A DNA stretch of 64,000 nucleotides, taken from contig JAUPFP010000004.1 in assembly GCA_036925085.1 (NCBI GenBank), positions 3,796,001 through 3,860,000 of the forward strand. Reading direction: 5' to 3'. The notes under the pieces were generated by a model. That model was not told the origin of the DNA. It saw nothing but the letters and a program-made list of their open reading frames with translations, and did no database searches. This document shows positions 11,725-26,090 of the stretch, in pieces (positions within the stretch are counted from its first letter, which is position 1; the number at the start of each line of letters is the position of its first letter). The position numbers and the translations under genes are program-made. Source of the stretch: Brachycybe producta. Its lineage: Eukaryota; Arthropoda; Diplopoda; Playtdesmida; Andrognathidae.

Positions 11725-12060
11725 AAACTACATTTAAAAATACATTTTAAATTTAGAATAAAAAGATAACTCATCATTAAGAAAAGAAAATTAACCAACC
11801 TCCATAATTTGTTGTATTTAAATTTGAACACTCAGAAGAAGAGAAAAAGCCACGACAGCAACCATTGCAATGGCAATGCAACGGAAGTATGAAGGCACCG
11901 GAGTTAATTGTACAGTCGTCGTTGCTATCATGGCTTTTTCTCCTCTTCTGAGCATTAAAATAGAATGCAACAAATTATCGAGGTAAGTTAATTCTGTTTT
12001 GTTTTTTTGATAATGAGATGTTTTTTATTATTCTAATTAAGATGTTTAAAATAATTTTAA
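11725..12060. mobile_element. Long foldback (MITE-like) element
   Basis: The arms extend about 150 bases each side of a GC-richer centre near 11885. The inner parts CTCAGAAGAAGAGAAAAAGC and (reversed right arm) CTCAGAAGAGGAGAAAAAGC match closely. Further out, ATAATTTGTTG and ATTAACxxACCTC pair in both arms, and similarity fades near 11725 and 12060. The centre holds CATTGCAATGGCAATG. No open frame is present, and the exact ends and target duplication are unresolved. Confidence 0.7.
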
Positions 12061-12334
12061 TATCTTACACGGTAATTTAAATTTCAATGGTAAGTTTCCT
12101 TTATAAATTTGAGACTTCAAAGTATTATTTCCACTTAACAAAACTGAGGATGAAAATGAGGTTTAAACTGAAAAAGCACAAATAATTGCCTAAAAATTAG
12201 AATCAAAGTAAAATTGAATAATTGTATAGTTGTATAGTTGAAAGTATAGTTGAATTTGTTTTCAATTTGAGAGGGTGACTCTGGTCGCCAGCATTCGATT
12301 TTATTTTGGTTTAGTGAATTTCTACATAATTTCC
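12061..12334. other. AT-rich stretch
   Basis: Nothing recognised. Confidence 0.5.
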
Positions 12335-12870
12335 TTCAAGCCCAGCACAAGTTAAAACTGTTGCCTATTAAGCATTGGTTTGGCCTCATCTTGAGTATTG
12401 CTGCAGTGTATGCTCTGTCACACACACTCATTCAGTTGAAATGGTTCAGCATAAGGCAGCTAGGTTTGTTTGTGGCAGGCACAAATTTACAGATAGTGTC
12501 ACTGAGATACTGTCAGTGCTACAATGGCATAGTTTGGCACATCGCAGGGCTGAGTTAAGTTTGAAATTGTTTGGAAAAATTACACATGGTGATTGTCCTA
12601 AACCGCAGTCCAGTGATATTCATAAAACACTATATATGGGCAGGGCTGACATCTCTAAAAAATTAGGGAGATTTTTGTTAGGACAGATTCATATTATTAG
12701 TCTTTTTCCTTGAGGCAGTGGTGAATGGGGATAATTTTGTTTTGTGGCATTGACATTTGTATATTCATTTTGTTTTTATAATGCTTAATGCTGCATATGG
12801 ACTTTTATGTCCCTCTGCCATAGGCATATTTGGTTGCTAGCAGAGTACTAATGTTAATTGTAATTGTAAT
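12335..12870 (+). mobile_element. LINE (CR1/L2-type) 3' end, inactive
   Basis: The frame from about 12338 reads the thumb and C-terminal part of a non-LTR reverse transcriptase: PAQVKTVAY, a TAA stop, then ALVWPHLEYC, VEMVQHKAARFV, SVTEILSVLQWHSLAHRRAE. These are the RPHLEYC, VQRRAARFV and L.W.SL..RR blocks typical of CR1/L2/Jockey-like LINEs without RNase H. The Arg expected before PHLEY is Trp. Coding ends at a TGA near 12712, where a deletion between two TTCCT repeats has removed the WNSLP-type end that survives in the 29.1 kb copy. The shared 3' UTR follows, ending in a TAATTG-like tail (12850-12870). The copy is 5'-truncated and dead. Confidence 0.85.
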
Positions 12871-14449
12871 AGTGTAATACAGCTTAACTACAGCTTAATT
12901 ACTTCAAAATAACACAATTACAATGTAAATATCGATGACAAATGGCAATTTATAGTTTGGTTAAAGTGGTAGGGCTATATAGGTTTTCTCACTTTAATTG
13001 ACCTAGGATAATAAAGCAAGCCATCATACTGAATAGTCGCCGGCCACGTTTGTGCTCTTATATCGAATTCCTTTAATCCCAATAGTGACATTATATTGTC
13101 CAACTAAACATATTACGGTAAAAACTGAAATTTGTCTTCAATTGACATTTTCACATTTTAATAATCTTTGACAAGTGGAAACATGGCCTTAGAATTGTCA
13201 GAAGACAAAAAATGCAAAGTAATGAACAAAAGATAAATCCCGTAAAGAAATTTAAAAAAAAGTACAAAAAAATCCAAAAGTTACTGCAATGCACAAATTT
13301 ATAAAGAATAGAATGAAACTGAATAAATTTAGAGCTTGCAGCTTATTAATTAGCCTTTTATATAAGTTACATTTGCAGACTATGTGGGCTCATTACTAAC
13401 AAAAAAAATATGATAGGAATAGTAAATGGGTCTCATGCAGCTACCACAACCAACCTGATATTATAAAACCTAGGCCTACATAGAAACTTATCATTAAATC
13501 TTTTTCTTAGGCCTGTATTATTCATAATGAACATTGGATGTAATTTGTGATTTGCATAATGAATATCAACAAATAGAGCCAAGTATAACGAGTAAAGAAG
13601 AAAAAAAAACCTACCAAAGTCATAAAAAATGCAACTAGGCCTATATAGAACAGAAACCTCAAGAAAATAATTTTGTCCCTCCAGATACAACCTAAATTTG
13701 TATATATACCATATGTACATATCTACCTAGGATCTAGAATTCTTGAGCATCTATCTCTCTTTCTCATATGAAGTGGAATAGAAATGGAAAAAAAGAAAAG
13801 TTGAAAATCCTTTTTTTCTTCTTCTTCTTCTTTCATACAGTAGAAATAAACACGAAGAATGTTTGGCAACATAAGACCAAGATGAATAAGCTCGTTAAGG
13901 TTTTGCTTTTCAAATCTCACGGGGAATTGTTTATTTACCTAATTAATGGACTGCCATGCAGTAATTGAGTGGATGCCGTCGCCATTACTGAAATGAAACT
14001 TCTGTGTGCTTGCTTCTTTTTTGCATTTGCTGCTTTTGCAAACAACGTGCACAAAACCAAAACTCTTTCCTTTATCTTAACAAGCATTTTCGTGAAATTC
14101 CCATTTCAATGTCACGGTATAAGCAAAAGCATAAACCAGCATTAATAGGCCCTATACATATATTTATTCTTTCTTTCTGAATCAATTTACCATTCAAATT
14201 AAATGTAATTTTATTGGTATGGGATCAATGATTAAGCATGAAATTAGGTGTCTTCACACAATAATTGTAATAACAAAATTGCAGGAAAATAATACAAGTT
14301 TTAATACATTGTCTTTGAATCCCAGATACAACAGTTGCTTTTCAAGAGTAATTTTTTTTATTATTTACACAGTTTACTAGTTGTCAACTCATGATTACTG
14401 GTTCGATTATTTGGATGAGAAGCCTATTTCTAAACCTATATTAAATTTG
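12871..14449. other. AT-rich non-coding stretch
   Basis: Several TAGGCCTA/TAGGCCTG motifs (13470, 13509, 13635) and a CTT repeat (13818-13830) occur. Frames at 13433-13968 are overlapping and low-complexity. No gene is supported. Confidence 0.55.
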
Positions 14450-14810
14450 GTTGACTGAATAGATATTTATTTTGTTTTTGTCCCCCCCGAATGACGCCAC
14501 TGCAACGGTACTGAGTTTTAACGGAGGTCTCTTCTTCCACCCGTGGGTTTTGAAAAAAATATGTGTTTCCATGATAATATATTTAAAAATAAACTTTTTA
14601 TGACAGTTTGACAAGGCGAAAATCATTTTTAATGCAATGTTAATGAAAAAACCTAAAAACTGGTCATTTTCAAACTGCTATGAAATATTTACGATAGTGC
14701 CTCGAAAAAACTTTTAGCATAGTCTTCTAGCTACCTTTCTAGTTTTGAAAATAATTTGAATTTTTTCGTACTGTAGGTTTCTGAAAAATCTGCTTGACGT
14801 TTTTATATTC
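14450..14810. mobile_element. Decayed copy of the GGTGG/TTAA MITE family
   Basis: GACTGAATAGATATTTATTT (14453) matches the right terminus (reversed) of the intact element at 26829-27239. The interior ACGCCACTGCAA, CAGTTTGACAAGG and the 'CTTTTAGCAT..TTTCTAGTTTTGAAAA' parts parallel that element's left half. The far end and TTAA site are not recognisable, so this copy is degraded or rearranged. Confidence 0.55.
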
Positions 14811-14848
14811 AAATTCTCCAAAGACAGCTATGGAGCATAGCATTAGCC

Positions 14849-15165
14849 CAGGCATGTGCAACTTCCTTAAGAGTGTGGGTCAGGATATCGAATTTTAAAT
14901 TTATCTGCAGGCCATACCATGTGATGTTTATTGTAACGAATATATTTTTTTAAAGTTCGCTTTACGACCAAAATTAAGTAAAGCTTAAGACAGATCAGAT
15001 ATAAGATATAATCACAGTCACCTTCAGTTGTTCTGTTGCTGAAATGAAGTATCTTCTGGAAATAAGGAAATATGCTGGCAGGCCAGATTCAGTGAAATTT
15101 GGAGAAGTCCTCACGGGCCCAATAAAATCTTAGCAGGGCTGTAGGGCCTACGTTGCACAAGTATG
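14849..15165. mobile_element. hAT-like MITE (CAGGCATGTGCAAC ends)
   Basis: The left end CAGGCATGTGCAACTTC is mirrored by GTTGCACAAGTATG on the right. Inside are GTGTGGGTCAGGATATCGAA and GCAGGCCAGATTCAGTGAAA. An 'antisense pair' of GC-richer ends around an AT-rich middle is common in hAT non-autonomous elements. Flanking octamers CATTAGCC (14841) and CTTTAGAA (15166) agree at 5 of 8 positions, consistent with a decayed 8-bp duplication. A second fragment of the same left end (GCATGTGCAACTTCAGTAAG) lies at about 15350-15370. Confidence 0.6.
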
Positions 15166-16214
15166 CTTTAGAACACTTTTCGACTTTTGGCCTTTTTTTA
15201 AAAAAAAAGCCAGGCTATACTCTTTGTTTTTGATCCATTTATTTGAATTTTTAAAAAAAACTTGAATCCTTGTGCTTTTTCAAGTTTTTTGGGACGTCTG
15301 GGGCCAGTAAAGCACTCCTGGCAAATCTTTTAGAGCTTTTAGAGCGTGCATGTGCAACTTCAGTAAGAGCAAGAAGGAAGGCAAATAAAGACCCTACAAA
15401 AACCATCCATCAGAGATATTTCATTTGAAACTTGATTGAAAAAACTGTGTTCAAAGTGACAATTTATTCCAACTGTCATGTTTCTATTCAAACGAACCAA
15501 TCAAGATAAAGTTAACAGAGGCAGAAATTATTAGAACAAAAGAAACAACTGCATATATCTACATCATAATTGGCTGAAAAAATGTCAACTTACATAAAAA
15601 TTTCAATTTGCATTTGATGTAGGGTTATTGGAGCTAGTAGCGCCTCCACACACCAACAACCAATCAGTACAAAAATTCAGCCTACTGATGCATCTCATTT
15701 AAATAATTCATTCAGTAATCTTCGGTTGACAAAATAGTAGTATACTAACAATACGACTGAATATACAAAACTAAACTTCCAATAAAATAATTATTTTTCA
15801 TTTATACCAATATATTTTAGAGTTCACCCCTTTAGCATTTATTATTCTCGTCTCTAACAACATTTTTAGAATTGTTTTTTTTTTAAGTTGCTTTAAAAAA
15901 CATGAAATAACGAAAATTCCATTTGTTTTATCTTCCCATCGCTTGTTTAAGTAGCTTTAACAAATATAGATTCTGAGCCTTAATCCTGTATTTCTAGCCC
16001 CATATAAGACTCAGGCCAAAATATTTTTGACAAGATCTGTTCATATCTCACATTCTTTGTTGAAGCTTTCTTTACGAGATATCTCATTTTTTCCAATCAA
16101 AAGTTCCCCAAGCGATAATGCAAATGGTGTGAAATAAAATGCCAAAAAATTCAGCCAAATATTACATTATTCAAAACGATGTTGATGCCAAAAGTAAAAT
16201 AGACATATTCAGAG

Positions 16215-16216
<2 letters not shown>
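15166..16216. other. Non-coding stretch with partial MITE end
   Basis: A second left-end fragment of the 14849 element occurs at about 15348-15375. The rest shows no feature. Confidence 0.5.

Positions 16217-16308
<92 letters not shown>
16217..16308. repeat. (AT)46 microsatellite
   Basis: Uninterrupted AT dinucleotides. The YIYIYI frames on both strands here are read-through of the array and not proteins. Confidence 0.95.
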
Positions 16309-16312
<4 letters not shown>

Positions 16313-18953
16313 ATATATTTAAAAAAATCTCGAGATGAGAGAAAAAAAATGAGGCCAGCAGGCTGAAAACATAGATAGACGGAATGAATAAACGAAAGAA
16401 AGAAATCTGAGACAAAATCGATGACTCGCGATCTTTTCTTTCAACTTAAAACTAAACTTTCATGCTGAGAAATCTGTCAAATCCTCCGCCCTCTCGGTTG
16501 TGGAATCCCTTGTCAGTTTACTTTAAACCAAGTATTATTATTTTTTTTTTGGTATCCCATCTTAACATTTCAATTTGATAGAAAAAAATTTGTAATTTTC
16601 TATCTGAAATAAGGATACAACTAATCAAATATTGGTTTTCGATTGTGCATTTTAAACAATTTATTTGGAGGTTTATTATTAGGTCTCGGATTTTTATGCA
16701 ATATCAAACAAATGTTTTTCAATCTGTGGGCCAAAAGCCAATTATGAAGTTACAATCCCGTTTAGATCAACCAACAATTATGGTTTTTTTCAATTAGAGG
16801 CTAGAACTCTAGTTCAAAACTGACAACATTTAGCCTCTAACATTTAGCATCTTAAAAATCACTTTTTTATCAAAAGAACCATAAAGAAAGTGAAATACCT
16901 AAAGCAAATACATGTAAATAAACATCAAGAGGATAAGTTTACGAAAATAACAAGTAGATGGCGCCAGCATCACCATTAATACATGTTTCCTATATAAGTC
17001 TATATACAAAAATCTGAGGTTACAATGATGCAATATCTGGTATTGCCGTTTAATATGTTGTGTTCGGTTTTTGTTTACATTCTATCGTTTCATGCAAAGT
17101 TATTTTTGAAACATGATTAAGTGCAATAAGCACTGAAAGATATTGTGAATCCACTGACACTTGCAAAACCTAGTTATGATTTTTTTCTAATTTTAAAATT
17201 AATCCGATTAGAAACAAAATATTCGTCTATGGAAATTAGAATGTAGGATATTTTCAAACTTTCTTTTAAAAATAGAAGAAATCCATAACGAATTTTTGCA
17301 GAAGTATCAGTGGATCTACAGTATATTTTAGTATTTATTACACTTTAAATTAAGTTTAAAAAAATATCTATGGGGAAAAAAAGACAAAGAGACAAAAAAG
17401 ACCGAGCACAGGCCATGTTAAACAGCTCTACCAAATATTGCATCATACTGATTTTCTTCATGCCCTTAGCGTCTTAACAATAAAAGCTAAATTTAGAAAG
17501 AAGAAAAAACGTGGCCCTTGAAATTCCACTTGAACGCTCTGAACAAGATCCCAACAACGCTCAACATAGAAAAACTCTATTCAAGAATAGTCAATGAAAC
17601 ATGGTTTTTCTATTTCGGAACATTGTTCTGAATGGTTTCACCGCATATTCGCTTTCTATGGCTTTGAAGCTAAGCTTTGCAGTGCTTTTTGTAGCTTTTC
17701 ACATTACTGCATATTTGCTTTTTAATGCATCTTTATAAAAAGCAGTTTGCTACTCTTTCTATGCAAAATCAAGCAGCAGCTTTAAAAGCCCAAAAAAGCA
17801 TAATATGTAATGATTATACCTTGACGGTTGGACATTTAAGTTTAAAAGCAAAGATTCTTTCTTGAATTTAGGCCTAGTTGTTTTAAATACTATAAATGTG
17901 TAGTTTAAAATGTATCTCTTTATATACAAGTATTTTTGTACTTGGAAAATGAAAAGTCACCACAATCAATAAGACATGTGGTTCAAAATGCATAAAGAAC
18001 AATTAAGCCAAATTACATACTTAAGTATTTAAATCTTAAAGTGTCATTTATAATACTTAAACCCACATAGATATATATTAAACAGTTGTATTTTTCGTCT
18101 TGATTGATAGTGAAAATATGCACCCACTCACTACATCTGACCTACTGTACATAATATAGGCCTACCCGTTTAAATTGCCACATGTGGTGTTTTTATCTTC
18201 TATCCAACATCATTTGTTTTGGAGGCCACAAAAAAAACCTGGACAAACAACAGTTAAATTTATAAATGCAAAGGAAATTTCTATTTTACTTTACATGTAA
18301 TTCCCATAACTTACCTGCATGTTATAAATATGTGTAAGTTGAATTAAGTTAATTTAGTTTAAATTAACTTAAAATTCTTTAACCAATGTGCAATTTCAGG
18401 TTCCAGAGTAATAAGAAGGAGCGCATCTGCCTTCTTCAAAGTAAAATTCTCTTCATCTGAACCATTTTGTTCCATCATTTATTTTAATTAATCAAAGCCT
18501 TTCACAAATTTCACATTATTTAATTATCGCGATGAAGATTTTTTTTATATTTATTTTGCAATATATGTTACCATATATGCTACGTTTCAATTTCTATTGA
18601 ACCATGTACGTGCGTATTACTTAAAGACTCATTGTCAGTCCACATTGTATACAGTACGTATTATAATGATCTCAACAGAAGAAGAAAAAAAAAACAACAA
18701 TACTGGAATTATTTTCAAGTCATCTTCGTGCGCAGACTAAATTGCACACTATAGAATATATAAGGACAACATTATTATGAAAATTATAATGATAAAACGA
18801 ATATCGTTAAAGCTGAAATAATGAAGCCCTTCTATTTTTTTTTTAGAAAATACATATAGGCCTTCATATACAATACAAGTACATAGGATATGTATAAAGT
18901 TTTTCTCTCTAGAGGAGCCAATTTGCAATGATAAGATCTGAGCCTCAGAGGCC
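16309..18953. other. Long AT-rich stretch, no gene seen
   Basis: No open frame of note, no splice-bounded exon and no TIR pair that I can detect. This could be intron or intergenic DNA. Confidence 0.55.
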
Positions 18954-20599
<1,646 letters not shown>

Positions 20600-20832
20600 G
20601 CTACAACCACAATTTCTTGCAAGATTCCGTGCAAGAAATATGTCAAATATTACTGTGAATCATGCACAGTTTCTTGCAAAAAAAAACGAAGATCAACGTT
20701 TTCTGTAAGACAGTGTGCAAGAAACCACTTAAGTCCTGCAAAACTCAGCAAAAGTATTATCACATTGACAATTTCAATTAACTCAAAGACACATTGCAGT
20801 GAATCTTGATTTAAATATTGTTTACTAAAGGG
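20600..20832. mobile_element. MITE family B fragment (TTGCAAGA hairpins)
   Basis: It opens with a small hairpin, TTTCTTGC..GCAAGAAA (20613-20638). It shares AAAGACACATTG and AATCTTGATTTA (20786-20815) with 53546-53575, and 'ATCACATTGACAATTTC' here parallels the terminal GATCACATTGGC of that element. The overlapping 70-aa minus-strand frame is not a gene. Confidence 0.55.
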
Positions 20833-22168
20833 TAAAATTTGCATTAAAACATTAAATAACATATGATTTAATGTATATCAAAATATTACAAAAATCATTA
20901 TTAAAAAAATTATTATTTTTTCCAACCCTGTTTGTTGGTCCTTTAAAACCAATATTTGCATTTTTTATTTATTTGTAAAAAAAAAAGACAATTACATGCA
21001 AACATATCTTGTCGCAATGCTTCAAAGTGAGGTAGCACGCATATTTCTAGTTTCTTTTATTGCAAAGCCAACAGGTCACAAAACGTGAAAGCATAGTCCT
21101 GGTATGCCATATGTCCAATATTTGAATGTGAACATGAATTTCATAAAAATACTCAATTAAGCAATTAAAGCAATCACATGCAACATATACTGAGAAATGT
21201 AGAAAGCTATACCTATCATACCAATAATAAGTTATAAAACGAAATTGCAAAAGAAGTTGGTGGTTAAATGGCCTTAGGCCAATAGTAACAAGCTTACAAA
21301 ACCATACTCGATGTACAGTGGATATATGTAGGTCTACACACAGTACAATAGATTAAAAAAATAAATATCATATGCTTTCAATATATCTTATATTGAAGGT
21401 CTTATTTCAAGATACATACCAACTGCACAAGGACAATGTTGTTTTAAAACATTCCACATAAGAACTGTAGAAGTGGATGGTTTCTGTGGCACTCATTCTG
21501 TGTATTAATAATGTAATGTATATAGCAAAATATACATTAGTTTAAAAAAAATAACAACAGGCATATTGTACTCACAACATTGCTAACAAAAATATTATTG
21601 TAAAAATCTCGAATACAATTATTTTATAAGCACTTTTATTACTCAACATGAATGTAAAATGGAGAAAATGGTGAAAACACTTCTAGTTAATTAAAAAGTT
21701 ATCACAAGATGGCGTTGTAACTAAATTAAAAAAGCACTAACAATTCTTTGTTAATTAAATTAGTTTAAACGCGACTTCTATTTGGTCTTTACCAAACAAA
21801 TTTTATTCTCATCGGGGAAGATAAACCAAGGTGTATAGTCTTTTCAGATCTGTTTTTAACCATTTTTTAATTTTTTAACAACAAAAACGAAACCGTTCTT
21901 CTATATTAATTTCCATAAAAAAATTTAAAAAAATCAAATAGTTTGAACTTATTAATGCCAAAGTTTAAAATTTCAGCATGCAATGATTTATATCTCTAAT
22001 TTCAAGGGCTATTTTTATGATAATATCTTTAAAAAAAAACTTATGGTAATTTTTGAAATGCAAAATGAGATCATTTTAAGCTTCAACCAAAAGTTTATTT
22101 TAAAAAATATCATAACTTCATTTAATTTCATTAATCGTTTTGCTGCAACTAGAGTAAAGACCCTCTTA
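20833..22168. other. AT-rich non-coding stretch
   Basis: Nothing recognised. Frames at 21047-21250 and 21983-22207 have random-like composition. Confidence 0.5.
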
Positions 22169-22429
22169 GAGCCGATTCACACAGAATACTGTGTCGCCAC
22201 AAAATAGACCCACGTATTGATTGACGCGGCTTGTGGACCATCTTTGAATACAATGAAATGCTGTCAGTTCATTGAACTGGTAATGATCTTGATCAGGTGG
22301 TGTTCGCCACTCGTAGCTGGACTCGAACACATTTCGCCACTGTGATGCAAATCTCTATGCAATCAAAATGGACTGCTAAAAAGGAACACTTATTTATTGC
22401 GACACAAAGTGTACCGTGTGAAGTGGGCC
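22169..22429. mobile_element. TIR element with TTCACAC ends
   Basis: The left end GAGCCGATTCACACAGAATA..TGTGTCGC is mirrored by GCGACACAAAGTGTACCGTG..GAAGTGGGC at the right, giving about 30 bp of imperfect terminal inverted repeat. The interior is GC-richer than its surroundings and non-coding. A target-site duplication is not clear. The form suggests a hAT-like or similar MITE. Confidence 0.6.
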
Positions 22430-24959
22430 TACGAGTCACATCGATTCACCTTAACATGCTGAAAACTAGGACTCTCATTCTTTTAAGTTTTTCCCTCTCA
22501 CCATAACAATCGGATGTACAGTGGTAAAATGCATTCTACACATGCGTAGCAAAACGGTACAGTACCTCACTCTACATTAATCAATGATCTGAACTTGTCC
22601 TAAAGAAGAGAATGTCATCGAAAGTTTAAAGCATGTTTTGTTCTATATATAAACTTTTACAATAAAAAAAGATCCAGTCATTCAATTAAGTCTAGCTGAT
22701 CACTTTTAATGTCAGAACAAAAGACTTTAGAGAGAACGTTAGTCACAAAATAAAAAAAGAAACCTAGCTAGCCCACCCAAGCTCACTCAAATAGAAAATG
22801 TCCGCATGTTATCAACAATAATGACAACGGCACATAAATGGGATTAAACAGAAAAAAAAGTAAAAAAAAGCAGTACACGATGGATAAGAAGAAGAAAAAA
22901 AATGCAACTCCACCTTCTTCTCTTCTCTTCAAACATTTTTAATTAAATACAAGAAAGGAACTGCATTCTAATGTTGGTTACCACACAACATCTTTCGTAT
23001 TCAATGAGAACCTCTCACCAAAAAAAAAAAAACACAGCACCTCCCAAAAAAATTGGGCATCATTCTGCTTAAGCTTTTATCACGAAAAGAAAAAAAAACA
23101 ACAACAAAATGACATCCTCAGTAATTTCACATACAAACACATACACACACACACACAGAGAAAAACTCGCACAAACACGTACAAACACACGCGACACTAA
23201 CATGCAGAAACAAACACACACACATCCATCATATAGGCCTATACAAACGACTTAAGTCTATTTGTATTCCAACTTCGTGTTTTTCTACACAAATAAACCC
23301 TGTGTTAGATACAAATATACAAACCCCAACAATAGAATTATAGTATCTTAAGCACGCTTGAGACAAAAATATATATATTTGGATAAATAAAAGTGTGGAG
23401 ATAAAATTGATTATTCAGCTCGCATCACGTTATAATTAGAAAATGAAGTTAATTACTGATCAACAAACTTCTTTTCTATGGTTAATCTTAGCCTATAACT
23501 TATTTTTTTTAAAAAGTAAAACATACTCACCATTTTTATACACAACTTGAACAAATAGAAGAAAAAAAACATCAATATCTCATCATTCTTCATCAATCAT
23601 CCAAAATAAAAAATATTAATTATTCTCATCTGAAACAGAAAAAAAAAACATACAAACGGATTAATTAACTATAATTTTCAAAGTGTATTTAAATTAAGGT
23701 GATTTTAAAGTTGTAAATAAACGCCTCTCGAACTCGGATTTAATAGTTTTAATAATTTTGCTTCTGCAAGACTGAATGTCTTTCAGAAGCAATAATGTAT
23801 GTCAGTATGAAAACGACCTAATTTTAAGCAAATATTTTTCTAATTTTTGTCAAAATAAAGTTTATTTTTTTTTAAAGATATCAACATGAAAATACAATTA
23901 TTTTTTTTATAAAAATACAGTAGACAACTTTAAGATAAATATAAAATTTTAAGTTACAGAGAGGAAAAAAATAAATAAAATCGCAATCATGTTTGGTATT
24001 GAACACCATTTGTTGTTTAATACAAAATAACTGCACAACAAATAACCAAATATGACAAAAGCAATTCTCTAGAGTCGACATTGTTAGATGATGATGATGA
24101 AGTTGATATACAGTATTTATTCGAGTTGGAATTGCACTAACACTGTTTACTCACTCTCTTGCTTTCTATTTTTATATCATTTCTTTATAAAGTCAACCGG
24201 TTAGTGTGTAAATTTACTCAATCTTTTTCCAACGTAAACTGTATTCATAAAGTGTATATACGCCAGTATTATTATTATTATTATTATTATGTCGTATAAA
24301 TGACTCGAGACATGAAATGTTTGCCAACTTATAGAGCCATGAAATTGTTCTACCTGTTGTTGTTATACAATTCGCAAACTTCAAAATTGATGCTGCACAA
24401 AAAAAGAAACGATTTTTAACAAATCTTTACTTAAATTAGAGACATTTTAATGCAGCAGCAGCAGTAGCAGCATCTAAATTCAGCAATTTCGAGTTCATTA
24501 TATAACTTATTTGCATGATTTATTAAGTAATTGTATATTGAATTTTATTAAAGGCTTGGGGAATCTTACCGAAGTAATGGATGTATTAAGTTGCTTAACT
24601 ATTTAAGTCTTTACTAATGCATTATTTTTTAACTAATAAAATTATTTTGAGATTCAAAAAGTATTTTTTCAAATATTTTTTTATGCGTATATATTCTATT
24701 TCAGATCTTTTGGCTTCAATTTTGTGTCGAATTTTTCTTGTAAGGCTGAAAACAATTAAAATTGAAAAAATTCTTCAGAAATTTGATTATTCTGCATTTC
24801 AGAAGTGATAATAATCAGTAAACTGAAATCATCATAGAAACTAGAAAAGTACGAGTAACTTGATCAACTTGAAAATAAAATTAAGTGATTAATTTACTCT
24901 TCTAGTTTCTTAAACAATTTCATAGTTCTCGTAAAAATGTTTTATATATTTCCATAAAA
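22430..24959. other. AT-rich stretch with CA-rich and ATT repeats
   Basis: CA-rich simple sequence at 23130-23225, (ATT)8 at 24267-24290 and a GCAGCAGCAGTAGCAGCA patch near 24453. No gene is supported. Confidence 0.55.
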
Positions 24960-24971
24960 ATGTTCAATAAA

Positions 24972-25115
24972 GCACTGAAAAGCACTGAAGTGAACTCGGG
25001 AGGGCCCAGCAGACTTCCGAGGACTATAAAAACCCATAAATTCAAAAAAGTAAAAATTGTCAAAAAAATGACAAAAAACGAAAGTCCTGTAGAAGCCCTG
25101 AAAAGCAATGTAGCT
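24972..25115. repeat. Dispersed tandem-type repeat, 124-bp period
   Basis: CTGAAAAGCACTG at 24974 recurs as CTGAAAAGCAATG at 25098, a spacing of 124 bases. The unit also contains GTGAACTCGGGAGGGC, AGCAGACTTCC and TATAAAAACCC. A related copy is at 59225-59335 with the same order of blocks. Three overlapping open frames (24920-25211, both strands) come from this repeat. It is a fragment of a satellite or a dispersed element and not a gene. Confidence 0.6.
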
Positions 25116-25904
25116 GCTTTTAAAACATTTTTCTGCCAACCAAATTATTTATTAGTAAATAAAAAATTTATGTTTAAAAAACCCTCCCTAGAAATGATTC
25201 CTTTTAGTTAAATAGGTCTACATTGATCACATATTTCAGATGAATTGTTAGTTTGTTGTGATTTGAAGTACAGTATAATCATATGAACCACTTTTAAGAA
25301 CACTCTGTAATTAATGTATAATTCGATTGAAGAGAAAAAGTCTTAAAATAAAAGCGTTGTTTCATCAGAGATAAAACAGAGCAAACAGCCGATTTGTGAA
25401 GAAAAATATTAAAACAGCTTTCAGGAATCTTCAACAGAGTGCAGCACTGCCAATGGCAACCACCTCAAAAATCAATATTGTTTACAAGCCAAGTTTCCCC
25501 GGCTGTTATTTCTCTTACTTTGAAGCTCAATTGATGAAAAACATGTAGTTCACGATTGCCTCCACACAGGAGCAGCACCATGCAACATGAAAATCAAAAG
25601 AGGCAAAACACGCATGGCCCAAATTCAAGACGGAAATTGGATTGGCACTGAATTCAACTTATCACTTCTAATTATAATGTTAATAATGTAACACTTTGTC
25701 CAAGGTTTTCTATTTTGAAACACTGGTCAAAGGGCTGAAAGTTCAAATGCAAAGTTTTCTTCTTAAATTTATGAGTGACATTATTAGAGAAAACAGCTCT
25801 TCTTATTTAACAGATTCAAATATATGAATCTAAACAGAATATAAAAATTCACACGATAAAAATTATCCAAATCTTTAATTTAAGATAACCTAAGTTTACT
25901 TTTT
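25116..25904. other. Non-coding stretch, locally GC-richer
   Basis: From about 25400 to 25640 base composition is more balanced (CCAATGGCAACCACC, GTTTCCCCGGCTG), but I find no open frame with splice sites. It could be a regulatory element or an old repeat. Confidence 0.4.
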
Positions 25905-25906
25905 TA

Positions 25907-26090
25907 CACGGTGGCTCAAAAGTAACCCATATCATTTTTGTCATTTAAAAATAACACATCTGCAATTGTTAAATAAAGTTTTAGGAACAAATATTTCGCT
26001 ATGTTTTTCAATTTCATGTAATACATTGATATAGCAAAAAAAAATCACAAAACTTTAAAAAAAAGTTTGCTATCATTTTGAGTCACCCTG
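25907..26090. mobile_element. TA-flanked MITE with CACGGTG/CAGGGTG ends
   Basis: The left end CACGGTGGCTCAAAAGTA is the mirror of TCATTTTGAGTCACCCTG at the right. TA borders both ends (25905-25906 and 26091-26092). At 184 bp with CAGGGTGACTC-type ends, it looks like a Tc1/mariner-type non-autonomous element related in its ends, but not its interior, to the one at 4367-4568. Confidence 0.75.

Noticed and set aside
16139..16415. YIYIYI-rich frames at the (TA)n arrays (also 18832-19136, 32726-33031, 44609-45039)
   Set aside because: Read-through of TA microsatellites, open on both strands at once.
24920..25211. Three overlapping frames on both strands
   Set aside because: Explained by the 124-bp dispersed repeat unit, also found at 59225.
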